Shown one piece after another: positions 1-10,900 of a stretch of DNA of 64,000 nucleotides. A program made the position numbers and the translations under genes. The notes beneath the pieces were generated by a model. The model saw only the letters and a program-made list of their open reading frames with translations, was not told the DNA's origin and made no database searches. Every line of letters begins with the position of its first letter. Position 1 is the stretch's first letter. The stretch is from assembly GCA_963811685.1 (NCBI GenBank), contig CAWESK010000025.1, positions 1 through 64,000 of the forward strand. The letters are read 5' to 3'. Source of the stretch: CAIWHR01 sp963811685. GTDB lineage: Bacteria > Pseudomonadota > Gammaproteobacteria > Burkholderiales > Casimicrobiaceae.

Positions 1-75
1 AATCCGCGGTGGGCGGGTCATCTTCCATGGCGCCACCCGGCCTGAATCCGGACTTGTGCTACCCCGACAAGAACC

Positions 76-103
76 AAAACGGCCTGTCGAGTGACAAGCC
101 GTT
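76..103 (-). terminator. Intrinsic terminator downstream of tRNA-Asn
   Basis: Read on the minus strand, an AACGGC...GCCGTT stem with an inner TGTC/GACA stem and an ACTC loop is followed by TTTTGG. It lies just past the 3' end of the tRNA, so it most likely ends that transcript. The T-run is short, so strength is uncertain. Confidence 0.55.
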
Positions 104-111
104 GATTATTT

Positions 112-187
112 TGGCTCCCCGACCTGGGCTCGAACCAGGGACCTGCGGATTAACAGTCCGTCGCTCTACCAACTGAGCTATCGGGGA
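112..187 (-). tRNA. tRNA-Asn (GTT)
   Basis: A 76-nt cloverleaf reads on the minus strand. The acceptor stem TCCCCGA pairs with TCGGGGA, the D-arm contains AGCTCAGTTGGTAGAGC, the anticodon loop CTGTTAA gives anticodon GTT (Asn), and the T-arm contains GGTTCGAGCCC. The CCA end is genomically encoded (TGG at 112-114 on the plus strand). No integrase or duplicated 3' end is seen in the window, so there is no sign that it serves as an attachment site here. Confidence 0.97.
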
Positions 188-372
188 ACAAGCCTTCCAT
201 TTTACTGTTCCGGGGCACTTCGGGTCAACGCGAGGGCCGCCCGGACGCGGGCTCCGGACCGCTTCGGACGCCCGCCCCAGAGCGCCGACGCTCCCGCGCT
301 GCCCTCCTCGATCTGGCGGCCATCCCCTTGCGGCCCGCTTATTGCTTTAGATGCCGGGATTGGGTCACCCAC

Positions 373-1496
<1,124 letters not shown>

Positions 1497-1513
<17 letters not shown>

Positions 1514-3458
1514 CCTGCTGCGTCGCCAATTGCGTCGCCTCGGGCTCGCCCCCGGGCGCTCGCCGCCCGCGGACGCCTGGGTCGCGCTGCTCGACCAGGT
1601 GAGCGTGAGCTACGGCAGCGCCGACCAGGATCGTTACCTGCTCGAGCGCTCGCAGGACATTTCGTCGCGCGAAATGCAGGAATTGAACGATGCGCTGCAG
1701 CACCAGCGCGACACGCTGGAGTCTCGCGTCAGCGACCGCACCGCGGCGCTTGCCGCGAGCGAGGCGCGCTTTCGGAGCTTCACCTCGCTCGGTTCCGACT
1801 GGTACTGGGAGCAGGACGCGGAGCTGCGCTATACGGCGATCAGCGGCAATTTCTTCGACGTGACCGGCTTCGCCGTCGACGAGCATCTCGGGCGCGCGCA
1901 TTGGGACCTTCCCGAAGTCGAGGCGCCGGACGGGGGCTGGGCGCGCCTGCGCGCGCGGCTCGAGTCGCGCGAGACGTTCTACGACGTGGTCCTGCGGCGC
2001 GTCCATCCGGTGCGCGGCGCGACGTACGCAGCGATCAGCGGGGAGCCGGTGTTCGATGCCGACGGCCGCTTTGCCGGCTACCGCGGCATCGGGCGCGAAG
2101 TGACGCAGCAGATGCTGGCCGAGGAAAACATCAACCGGCTCGCGCACTACGACACGCTGACCAGTCTCTTCAATCGTGGCGCGTTCTTCGAGCGCCTGCA
2201 TCACGCGCTGTCCGTCGCCCGCCGCCACGGCCACGTGCTCGCGGTGCTGTTCGTCGACCTCGACCGCTTCAAGGACGTCAACGACGCGTTCGGCCATCTG
2301 ACCGGCGACGAGGTGCTGAAGATCATGGCGCAGCGGATATCGGACACCATCCGCGCGTCCGACACCGCCGCGCGCCTGGGCGGCGACGAATTCATCGTGC
2401 TGGCCGAGCACGTCGCGCGCGAAGGCGACGTGAGCGAGTTCGCGCAGCGTCTGCTCGATGTGCTGTCGGAACCGTTCACGCTGCTCGGGCAGGAATGCCG
2501 GCTGTCCGCCAGCGTGGGCATCGCGATGTTCCCGCACGATGGCGACGACGCCGCGACGCTGCTCAAGAAAGCCGACATCGCGATGTACCGCGCCAAGGAT
2601 TCGGGGCGCAACGGCCTCGCGTTCTTCTCCGAGGTCGACAGCCGCCCGGCCGAGGAGCGCATCGTCATGGGCGCGGGCATCAGGCGCGCGCTCGACACCA
2701 ACCAGCTGCGGCTGCTCTACCAGCCCAAGGTCTCGGTGCGCACCGGCGCGATGACCGGCGTCGAAGCGCTGGTGCGCTGGGAGCATCCGGAACGTGGACT
2801 GCTGCTCCCCGATCTTTTCATTCCGCTCGCCGAGGACTCCGGGCTCATCCGCCATATCGGACGCTGGGTGCTGCACAAGGCGTGCGCGCAGGCGCTCGCG
2901 TGGCAGGCGGACGGCACGGGGCCGGTACGCGTCGCCGTCAACCTGTCACCGCGCCAGTTCAGCGACGAGCGCCTCGTGATCGAGATCGCGCACGCGCTCG
3001 CGCAGACCGAGCTGCCCGCGCACCTGCTCGAGCTCGAGATCACCGAAAGCATGATGATGGAGAATCCGGAGCGCGCCGCCGAGACGCTGCGCGAGATCAA
3101 GGAGATGGGCGTGCACGTGTCGATCGACGATTTCGGCACCGGCTACTCGTCGCTCGCCCGCCTCAAGAAATTCCCGATCGAGAGCGTCAAGATCGACCGC
3201 TCGTTCATCCGCGACATCGCCGTCGACCCCGACGACGCGGCGATCGTCTCCGCGGTGATCGCGATGGCGCACAGCCTGCGCCTCAAGGTGATCGCCGAGG
3301 GCGTGGAGACCAAGGAGCAGGTGAAGTTCCTGCGTGAGCGCGGCTGCGACGAGATCCAGGGCTTCTACTTCAGCCGCGCGGTCGAGCCGTCGGAAATCTC
3401 GTTGTTCGCCGCGCGGCATCGCGCGAATCGACTGGAAGTGGTGGGCGCCGCCGATTAG
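1497..3458 (+). CDS. PAS-GGDEF-EAL cyclic-di-GMP enzyme
   Basis: This 653-residue cytoplasmic protein has a short helical, coiled-coil-like segment (about 55-90), one PAS domain (about 95-205), a GGDEF domain with intact RLGGDEF near residue 297, and an EAL domain. The EAL domain has EALVRW near 422, IDDFGTGYS near 542 and the late IAEGVET motif. Both catalytic signatures are canonical, so both diguanylate cyclase and phosphodiesterase activity are possible; which dominates cannot be read from sequence. The start is GTG at 1497, inside the end of the FIST gene, which argues for translational coupling. No membrane segment is seen. The gene is intact. Confidence 0.93.
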
Positions 3459-3502
3459 AGTGTCCGCAAGAATCTCGCGACAAAGCAATCGGGTCGCGCA
3501 GC

Positions 3503-4075
3503 CTATTTTGTGCCGCCGAGATGCGGTGCGGCAAGACGCAGGTAGTGCAACATCGACCACAGCGTGAGGATCGCGGCGATCCACAGCGCGACGGTGCCGA
3601 TCAGCGGCGTCGGAATCCCCGGGATCAGCGGCTCGTGCAGCAAGAGCGCGATGATCGCGGTCATCTGCGCGACGGTCTTCAGCTTGCCGATGAAGGCGAC
3701 GGCCACGCTCTTGCGCTGACCGAGCTCCGCCATCCATTCGCGCAGCGCCGAGATCGCGATCTCGCGGCCGATGATGATGATCGCGAGGTAGGATTCCGCG
3801 CGACCGAGCCAGACCAGCACGATCAGCGCCGCGGCGACCATCAGCTTGTCGGCGACGGGATCGAGAAACGCGCCGAACTCCGTCGTGGCGCCCCACCGGC
3901 GCGCGAGCCAGCCGTCGAGCCAGTCGGTGAACGCCGCCGCGGCGAAGATCCACATCGCCGTCCAGTTGCGCGTCGCGGGCGTGAGCCACGCGTCGGGCAG
4001 GTAATAGACGGCCACGAACACCGGGATCAGCACGATCCGCAGCCACGTCAGCAGAATGGGGACGTTCAACGGCAT
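3503..4075 (-). CDS. pgsA: CDP-diacylglycerol-glycerol-3-phosphate 3-phosphatidyltransferase
   Basis: This integral membrane enzyme makes phosphatidylglycerophosphate from CDP-diacylglycerol and glycerol-3-phosphate, the committed step to phosphatidylglycerol and cardiolipin. The CDP-alcohol phosphotransferase signature is complete: DGWLAR, then G and the D...D pair in FGAFLDPVADK. Several hydrophobic helices follow. I chose the ATG at 4075 (MPLNVPILLTWLRI), which matches the family N-terminus; a start at 4111 would add 12 unsupported residues. It lies just downstream of uvrC on the same strand, a common proteobacterial arrangement, and may be co-transcribed with it. Confidence 0.95.
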   Translation of the reverse strand: MPLNVPILLTWLRIVLIPVFVAVYYLPDAWLTPATRNWTAMWIFAAAAFTDWLDGWLARRWGATTEFGAFLDPVADKLMVAAALIVLVWLGRAESYLAIIIIGREIAISALREWMAELGQRKSVAVAFIGKLKTVAQMTAIIALLLHEPLIPGIPTPLIGTVALWIAAILTLWSMLHYLRLAAPHLGGTK

Positions 4076-4144
4076 CGAATGAGGCGCGCTGACTCGATCG
4101 ACGGGCGGCATTCGTGAATTCTACAGCGCGTCACGCGTCGAGGC

Positions 4145-6010
4145 TCAATGCAGGGTGGCGAAGATCCGCTCGGCCAGCGCGCGGCTGATGCCCGGCACCC
4201 GCGCAAGGTCGTCGATGCCCGCCGCCTGCACGCCCTTCAAGCCGCCGAAATGCGCGAGGAGCGCCTGCCGCTTCCTGGCGCCGATCCCGTCGATCTCCTG
4301 CAACGTGGAGGTCGTCCGCGCCTTCGCGCGCCGCGCGCGGTGCCCCTGGATCGCGAACCGGTGCGCCTCGTCGCGGATCTGCTGCAAGAGATGCAGCCCG
4401 GGGTGGTCCGGGGCCAGGTTCAGCACGTCGTCGCGATCGGGGAACACGATGTCCTCTTCGCCGGGCTTGCGTTCCGGGCCCTTGGCGATGCCGATCAGCC
4501 GCGTGTCGTGCAGCCCCTGCTCGGCGAGCACGTCGACGGCGACGGCGACCTGGCCCTTGCCGCCGTCGATGACGAGGAGGTCGGGCGCCGGATACTCGCC
4601 GGCGACGATCCGCGCGCACCGGCGCGTCAGCGCCTCGCGCATCGCCGCGTAATCATCGCCGCCCTGCGCCGGCGTCACGTTGAAACGGCGATACTCGCTC
4701 GACTGCATCCCCAGCCGGTCGAAGATCACGCATGAGGCGACCGCGCGCTCGCCCATCGTGTGCGAGACGTCGAAGCATTCGATCCGCTGCGCCGACGCGG
4801 GCAGGCCAAGCGCCGCCTGCAGCGCCGCGAGGCGGTCGTCCTGCGTGGCCTTCTGCGCGAGCTTCTGGCTGATCGCGAAGCCGGCGTTCTGCAGCGCCAT
4901 CTTCAGCCAGACGCGCCGCTCGCCGCCGGGATTGCCGACGATCTCGACCCGCTGCCCCGCCTGCGCGGTGAGGACCTCGGCCAGCGCCGCGTGGTCGATC
5001 GCTTCGGGCACCACGATGGTCGGCGGCACGGGGCGCTCGACGTAATGCTGCTCGAGAAACGCCGGCACGACCTCCTGCAGCTGCGCGGCATCCGCGTGCC
5101 GCGGGAAAAACGTGCGGTCGCCGACATGGCGGCCGCCGCGGACCATCACGACGTTGACGGCGACGAGCCCCTGCTCCGCCGCCGCCGCGACGACGTCGAT
5201 GTCGCCGGCAGTCGCGCTTTCGACGAACTGCCGCGACTGCAGCTGCGTGAGCCGCGTGATCTTGTCGCGCAGGCGCGCCGCGCGCTCGAACTCGAGCTTC
5301 CCGCTCGCCTCGTCCATCTGCGCCTGCAGCTGCGAGAGGACCTCGCCCGCCTTGCCCTGCAGGAACAGCACCGCGCTTTGCACATCGTCGCGATAATCGG
5401 ACTCCGACACGAGGCCGACGCAGGGCCCGCTGCAGCGCTGGATCTGATAGAGCATGCACGGACGCGAGCGGTTCGCGAACACGGTGTTCTCGCACGTGCG
5501 GAGCTGGAAGACCTTCTGCAGCATCGCCATGCCTTCGCGCACCGCGCCCGCGCTGGGGAACGGCCCGAAGTACCGGTGCTGGCGGTCGAGGCGGCCGCGA
5601 TGGAAGCGCAGCTGCGGGAAATCATCGCCGGTCAGGCAGACGTACGGATAGCTCTTGTCGTCGCGAAAGAGGATGTTGTAGCGCGGCTCCTCCGCCTTGA
5701 TGAGGTTGTTCTCGAGCAGCAGCGCCTCGCCCTCGGAACGCGTCACCGTGGTCTCCACGCGCGCGACCTGCGAGAGCATCACGGCGATCCGCGTCTCGTG
5801 TCCGCTCTTCTGGAAATAGCTGGAAACCCTCTTCTTGAGATCGCGCGCCTTGCCGACGTAGAGCGTTTCGCCGGCGGCGTCGAACATCCGGTAGACGCCC
5901 GGGCGGTGCGGCAGCGAGCGCAGCAGCTCCGACATGTCGAGCGCGGGTGCCGGCGCGGGCTCCGCCGGTCCCGGAGTCGTCACCTTCGACAGGCGCGAAA
6001 CCTTGGTCAT
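4145..6010 (-). CDS. uvrC: Excinuclease ABC subunit C
   Basis: UvrC makes the dual incision on either side of a lesion in nucleotide excision repair. The N-terminal GIY-YIG nuclease domain is visible (PHRPGVY, then LYVGKARDLKKRVSSYF). It is followed by the UVR motif, the RNase H-like endonuclease domain (ECFDVSHTMGE, VIDGGKGQ) and C-terminal helix-hairpin-helix repeats (LQEIDGIGARKRQALL). About 621 residues from ATG 6010, or 596 from ATG 5935 (MSELLRSLPHRPGVY); both fit the family. As assembled, the frame continues upstream without a stop through a uracil-DNA glycosylase gene to 6715, giving an 856-residue fusion. In the neighbouring frame a TGA overlaps the ATG at 6010 in the usual ATGA manner, so two separate overlapping genes are more likely. 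Confidence 0.95.
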   Translation of the reverse strand: MTKVSRLSKVTTPGPAEPAPAPALDMSELLRSLPHRPGVYRMFDAAGETLYVGKARDLKKRVSSYFQKSGHETRIAVMLSQVARVETTVTRSEGEALLLENNLIKAEEPRYNILFRDDKSYPYVCLTGDDFPQLRFHRGRLDRQHRYFGPFPSAGAVREGMAMLQKVFQLRTCENTVFANRSRPCMLYQIQRCSGPCVGLVSESDYRDDVQSAVLFLQGKAGEVLSQLQAQMDEASGKLEFERAARLRDKITRLTQLQSRQFVESATAGDIDVVAAAAEQGLVAVNVVMVRGGRHVGDRTFFPRHADAAQLQEVVPAFLEQHYVERPVPPTIVVPEAIDHAALAEVLTAQAGQRVEIVGNPGGERRVWLKMALQNAGFAISQKLAQKATQDDRLAALQAALGLPASAQRIECFDVSHTMGERAVASCVIFDRLGMQSSEYRRFNVTPAQGGDDYAAMREALTRRCARIVAGEYPAPDLLVIDGGKGQVAVAVDVLAEQGLHDTRLIGIAKGPERKPGEEDIVFPDRDDVLNLAPDHPGLHLLQQIRDEAHRFAIQGHRARRAKARTTSTLQEIDGIGARKRQALLAHFGGLKGVQAAGIDDLARVPGISRALAERIFATLH

Positions 6011-6715
6011 GCCACGGCTTTCGCGCGGCCGCCGCAAGTGACGCGCGATGGCCTCGAACACGGCGTCGAACATCGCCGGCGTGAGCCGTCGCGTGTTGGT
6101 GTTGTAGCGGCTGCAGTGGTAACTGTCGAACAGCATCGTCCCGTTCTCCAGCGGATGTCGCGCCCCGTGCGCGAACGCGACGCTCGACCGACGGCGCCCC
6201 AGCGCACGCAGCGTCGCGTCGTGGGCGATGCGTCCGAGGGCGAGGATCGCCCCGCCCGGAGCGAGCGCGGCAAGATCCGCGGCGAGATAGTCGTTGCACG
6301 TACGGACCTCCGCGGGGGCCGGCTTGTTCCCCGGCGGCAGGCACTTGACCGCGTTGGTGATGCGGCAATCGATGAGCGCAAGCCCGTCGTCGCGCGAGAT
6401 CGCAACCGGCCGCGTCGCGAACCCGTGCGCGTGGAGCGTCTCGTAGAGCAGGATCCCCGCGAAATCACCGGTGAACGGGCGGCCGCTCGCATTGGCGCCG
6501 TGCATTCCCGGCGCCAGCCCGACGATCACCAGACGCGCGTCGGGCGCGCCAAAAGGCGGCACCGGGCGGCAGAAGTAGCCGGGATGCTGGGCGCGAACCG
6601 TGTCGAGGAACGACGCCAGGCGAGGACAACGGCGGCAATCGGGATCGTATGCGGCGGACGCCCTAGGAGTCTGTCGGGCTTGCTTTCGCATATGCGACGG
6701 CGGCGAGTTGGGCAC
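6007..6715 (-). CDS. Family-5 (UdgB-type) uracil-DNA glycosylase, 5' end formed by a repeat
   Basis: This protein removes uracil from DNA. The family-5 motifs are GLAPGMHGAN followed by GRPFTGD and a later HCSRYNTNTRRLTP; early cysteines (DPDCRRCPRL) plus later ones could hold a 4Fe-4S cluster. The assembled frame has no stop before uvrC. A one-base extra near 6025, for instance in CACTTGCGG read on the minus strand, would explain this: the shifted frame ends in GGRAKAVA with a TGA overlapping the uvrC start. The first 20 or so residues, including candidate starts at 6715 and 6691, are encoded by the terminal repeat of the element at 6663-6937. Recognisable family sequence (AYDPDCRRC) begins immediately after that element, so the original start has probably been replaced. 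The enzyme is likely still functional, since its catalytic motifs are intact. Confidence 0.85.
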
Positions 6716-6937
6716 AGTTCAAGGCGCGAGCCCGAAGGCATACCGGGAGTATGGCGAGGGCAAGTAACGCAGAAATGTGCCCAAATCGCCCCGTCCCTTC
6801 GGGTTGCTGCCAAGAAGCGCGTCTGCGGCGTTGCTCGGCTGGCGAATATACCCGATATTCGCGGCGCCTCGCGCCTAGCATCCATCGCTTCTTGGCCCAG
6901 CAACGCATACGTGAAAGTAAGCCCGACAGACTCCCAG
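6663..6937. repeat. 275-bp structured inverted-repeat element, copy 1
   Basis: The ends are imperfect inverted repeats of about 34 bp (CTAGGAGTCTGTCGGGCTT at 6663 and its near complement ending at 6937). Inside lie two closed arms. One is TTGGGCACA (6708-6716) with TGTGCCCAA (6776-6784), enclosing the hairpin CATAC/GTATG at 6739-6753. The other is GCCAAGAAGCG (6809-6819) with CGCTTCTTGGC (6886-6896), enclosing an 8-bp hairpin at 6842-6862. Between the arms is a core that reads GCAGCAACCCGAAGGGA on the minus strand. The same layout recurs at 51085-51356. No transposase is encoded. It lies between divergent genes and supplies the 5' end of the glycosylase gene. From 6938 to the hydrolase start at 7078 I see nothing further. 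Confidence 0.85.
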
Positions 6938-7077
6938 CTTCTGGCAGAATGGCGGCCTTGCCGGGAGGGGCAGGCATGGCGCGCGCATCGTAGCATGCGC
7001 CGCCGGTGGCCTCGGCCGGTGCCCGCCCGTGAGCGCCCGGGCGTTTCGATTCCCGAATTGCAACGGCGCCCTTCCCT

Positions 7078-7887
7078 ATGCTCCCTGTCGAGCTCGACCT
7101 CGAACTGCGTTCGCGGCTGCCGGCCCGCGCCAAAGGCAACGGCAAGAAGCCGCCGCTTCTCTTCGTCCATGGGGGCTACAGCGACGGCTGGTGCTGGGAC
7201 GCGTACTTTCTGCCGTGGTTTGCGCGCCAGGGCTACGCCGCGCATGCGCTGTCGCTGCGCGGACACGGCAAGTCGGGCGGCCACGACTCGCTCTTCGTCG
7301 TCGGCCTCGACGACTACGCGGCGGACGTCGAGCACGTAATGGCGCAGCTCCCGGCACCGCCCGTCCTGATCGGCCACTCGATGGGCGCCGCCATCTGCGA
7401 GCGGCTGCTCGCGACCCGCCCGGTGCGCGCCGTTGCGCTCATCGCGCCGGTGCCGCCGTCGGGCCTCGTCAGCATCGCCGCGCGGCTCGCCGCCGAGCGG
7501 CCGGACACGCTGATGCAGATGATGCAGTTCGACCCGACGCGCCTGTCCGCACACGTGCTGGAATCGCTGCGGCCGTACTACTTCAGCGACGACGTCGATG
7601 CCGCGGTGCTGGCCGAGGCGACGCGCCACTTCTGCGTCGAGTCGCCGCGCGCGCTGATGGACCTGTCACTGCGCCTGCATTGGCAGTTGCCGGAGCGCGG
7701 CGACACGCCGTTGCTCGTGCTGGGCGTCGAAGGCGATCGCATCTGCACGCCCGACGACGTGCACGCGACCGCGCGTCATCACGGCGTCGACCCCACGATG
7801 CTGCCGGGGCTCGCGCACATGATGATGCTGGAGCGGCGCTGGGAAGCTCCGGCCCGCGCGCTCGCGCGGTGGCTGGAGACCCTTTAG
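7078..7887 (+). CDS. Alpha/beta hydrolase
   Basis: A 269-residue soluble alpha/beta-hydrolase fold protein. It shows the oxyanion-hole HGG (FVHGGYSDGW), the nucleophile elbow GHSMG near residue 100, an acidic residue in GVEGDRICTPDD, and the catalytic His in GLAHMMMLERRWE. A lysine-rich N-terminal stretch is not a signal peptide. The substrate cannot be told; esterase, lactonase or C-C hydrolase are all possible. It stands alone, divergent from the glycosylase/uvrC genes and convergent with the large PAS protein gene. Its stop codon TAG is part of a 17-bp palindromic scar that resembles the ends of the repeat at 51085-51356. Confidence 0.88.
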   Translation: MLPVELDLELRSRLPARAKGNGKKPPLLFVHGGYSDGWCWDAYFLPWFARQGYAAHALSLRGHGKSGGHDSLFVVGLDDYAADVEHVMAQLPAPPVLIGHSMGAAICERLLATRPVRAVALIAPVPPSGLVSIAARLAAERPDTLMQMMQFDPTRLSAHVLESLRPYYFSDDVDAAVLAEATRHFCVESPRALMDLSLRLHWQLPERGDTPLLVLGVEGDRICTPDDVHATARHHGVDPTMLPGLAHMMMLERRWEAPARALARWLETL

Positions 7888-7901
7888 GGAACAGGCCCTA
7901 G
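7885..7901. repeat. Collapsed end-to-end remnant of the structured element
   Basis: The sequence TAGGGAACAGGCCCTAG at 7885-7901 joins a TAGGG left end to GAACAGGCCCTAG, identical over 13 bases to the right end of the element at 51085-51356. It sits exactly between two convergent genes; its first three bases are the hydrolase stop codon. It can also form a short TAGGG/CCCTA hairpin. It may be an excision scar, a solo end, or chance. Confidence 0.45.
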
Positions 7902-10900
7902 CTACCTTGGCATCGCGGCGACGAGCGCCGCGAATTCCTTGCTCGGCAGCGGCTTGCTGAACCAGAAGCCCTGGAAGCAGGTGCAGCCGCGCGCGTGCAG
8001 GAAATCGAGCTGCGGCTTCGTGCCCACGCCCTCGGCGACCACCTTGAGGTTGAGGCCGCGCGCGAGGCCGATGATCGCCTCGGTGATCGCCGCGTCGCCC
8101 GGGTCCGTCTCGAGGTCGGCGATGAACGAGATGTCGATCTTCAGCGTGTCGATCGGGAAGTGCTTCAAGTGCGTGAGCGACGAATAGCCGGTGCCGAAAT
8201 CGTCGATCGCCACCGTGAACCCTTCGCCGCGCAGCTGGTGCAGCACCTTGCGGATCGCGTCGAGGTCGTGCATCAGGCTGGTCTCGGTGACCTCGAGCTC
8301 GATCCACGACGGCTCGCAGCCCACGCTCTTGACGATTTCCGAGATGCGCTGCGCGAGGTCCTCGCGGTAGAACTGCCGCGCCGACAGATTCACCGAGACC
8401 GTCAGCGCCATTCCGCCGTTGCGCCAGGCAACGCACTGCTCGGCAGCCGACTTCAGCACCCATTCACCCAGCGCGTGGATCAGCCCCGATTCCTCGGCAA
8501 GCGGAATGAACACCTGCGGCGGCACGTGGCCGTGCTCGGGGTCGGTCCAGCGCAGGAGCGCCTCCGCGCCGACGACCTTGCCGTCGTGAATGCGGACCAC
8601 CGGCTGATAGTGCAGCTCGAGGAGCCCATCCTTCAGCGCCGTTCGTAGCGCGCTTTCCAGCGTGTGCTGCTTCAGGCGCCGCTGCGCGAGGTCGGCGTCG
8701 AGGAACTGATACGTGTTGCGCCCGAGCTCCTTCGAGCGGTACATCGCGACGTCGGCGTGCTTGAGGAGCTCTTCGGGATCGTCGGAGTCGTCGGGGTAGA
8801 CGCTGATGCCGATCGACGAGGTCACGTAGATGTCGTGCTCCTCGATCTTGAACGGCTGCGCGATGGCGTCGAGGAGCTTCTGCGCGATCCGGCCCAGGAC
8901 CGCCGGCTCTTCGAAGTCCTCGACGATCACCATGAATTCGTCGCCCCCGAGACGCGCGAGCAGGTCGGTCTCGCGCAGCGCCGTCGACAGCGCCTTGGTC
9001 ACGCCCTTCAAGAGCTCGTCGCCGATCCGGTGGCCGAGCGTGTCGTTGACGTTCTTGAAGCGGTCGAGGTCGATGAACAGCACGCCGACGCGGCGCCCGC
9101 CGCGCTTCGCCTGCGCGATCGCCTGCGTCAGCCGCTCGTGCAGCAGCAAACGGTTCGGCAGGCCGGTCAGCGCGTCGCGGGTCGCCATGTACTGGAGGCG
9201 CTCCTCGGCCTGGATCCGTGACGACACGTCCTGCACGAACGAGAGGATCGACGCGATCTTGCCGTCGCCGTCGAGCAGCGCCGAGTGGTACCACTCGCAC
9301 CAGATCGTGTCGCCGCTCTTGCGGTTGTTGCGGGTAAGGCCCGTCGCGCGCGGCTCCTCGCCGCTCGTCAGCGAGGTGAGCACACCGGCCAGCGCCTCGC
9401 GATCGGCATCGTGCAGGAGCGCGTTGTCCTCGAGGCGCATGCCGAGGACCTCGTCGGCGACCCAGCCGAAGATGTTCTCGGCCTGCGGCGACCAGCGCAC
9501 CAGCTTGAAGTCGCGGTCCCACTCCAGCACCGCGAGCGGCGTGTTGCTGATGTGCGACGACAGCATCCAGTTCGCGCGGCGCAGCGCGTCCTCGTTGTTC
9601 TTCTGGTCGTGGATGTCGGTGTGCACGGCGTAGATGCCGATGACCTTGCCTTCGCCGTCGCGGTTCGGCGCGTAGTGGATCGCCTCCCAGCGCGGATCGC
9701 CCGAGGGCTGCACCAGCATCTGCTCGGTCGCGACGACTTCGCCCTTGAGCACGCGGGCGAGCAGAGGCTGCAGCTGCGCGAAGCGCTCCTCGCCGATGAC
9801 CTCGGCCACCTTGCGTCCCGTGAGGTCCTTCCGGCTCTCGCCCAGCCATTCCTCGTTGTGCCGGTTGAGGAAACGGAACCGGTTTTCCGTATCGATGTAG
9901 GCGACGCGCGCCGGCACGTTGTCCATGATGAGCCGCAGCTCGGCTTCCGACGCGCGCAACGCCTCCTGCGCCTGCTTCAGGCCGTGGATGTCGTTCATCA
10001 GCACGAACGCGCCGTGCACTTCGCCGGACGGACCGGCATCCGGCACCACGCGGATCGTCATCCAGCGGCGCACGCCGTTCGCGCCCGGCACCAGCCGGTC
10101 GAAGGCGGTGGCCTCGCCTTCGAGCGCGCGCGACAGCATCGCCTGCGCGCTCTGGTAGATGCCGTGGCCGACGACATCGCGGAGGCGCAGCTCGCTCACC
10201 TGCTCGGCGGTGAGGCCGAAATACTGGAGAAACGTCCGGTTGACGTAATGGCAGCGCTCGTCGCGGTCGATGTAGGCGACCGGCGCCGGCACGCCGTCCA
10301 TGATGACGCGCAGCTGCGATTCGCGCGCGGCGAGAGCGTCCTGCGCTTCCTTCAGGTCGGTGATGTCGTGGCTGACGACGTAGACGCCCTGGATGCGGCC
10401 GTCGTACGCGTGGTCGGGCACCATCCGCCCGCGGATCCACCGCATGCGCCCGTTCGCATCCTCGAGCGCGCGCTCGTAGATCAGCGTCTCGCCGGCGAAC
10501 GCGCGGTCGTGGAACGGCGCCAGCGCCTGCGACGCCTCGAGCCCGATCACTTCCTCGGACGGCTTGCCGATCACCTCGTCGCGATTGAGCCCGTTGAGCT
10601 GCAGGAAGGATTCGTTGACGAACGCGTACTTGCGGTCGCCGTCGAGGTAGACGACGGGTTCCGGGATGTTGTCGGTGAAGAGGCGCAGCTGCTCCTCGCG
10701 CGCGGCGAGCGCCTGCTCGGTCGACTTCAAATCGTGGATGTCGTACTCGGTGCAGTAGAGTCCGCGCACCTTGCCGGTGGAGTCGAGGTCGGGGGCGACG
10801 CGGCCGTGCATCCAGCGGCGGTCGCCGTTCGCGTTCTTGCCGATCCGCTCGTACTCGACGTGCTCGCCGAACTGCGCGCGCTTGAGGATCGGGCGCAGGA

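Noticed and set aside
112..372. tRNA-Asn as an integration site for a mobile island
   Set aside because: No integrase, no duplicated tRNA 3' end and no change in composition next to it.
6938..7077. Possible short gene between the repeat and the hydrolase
   Set aside because: Only frames shadowing the hydrolase start are open; no start with a ribosome-binding site or recognisable product.
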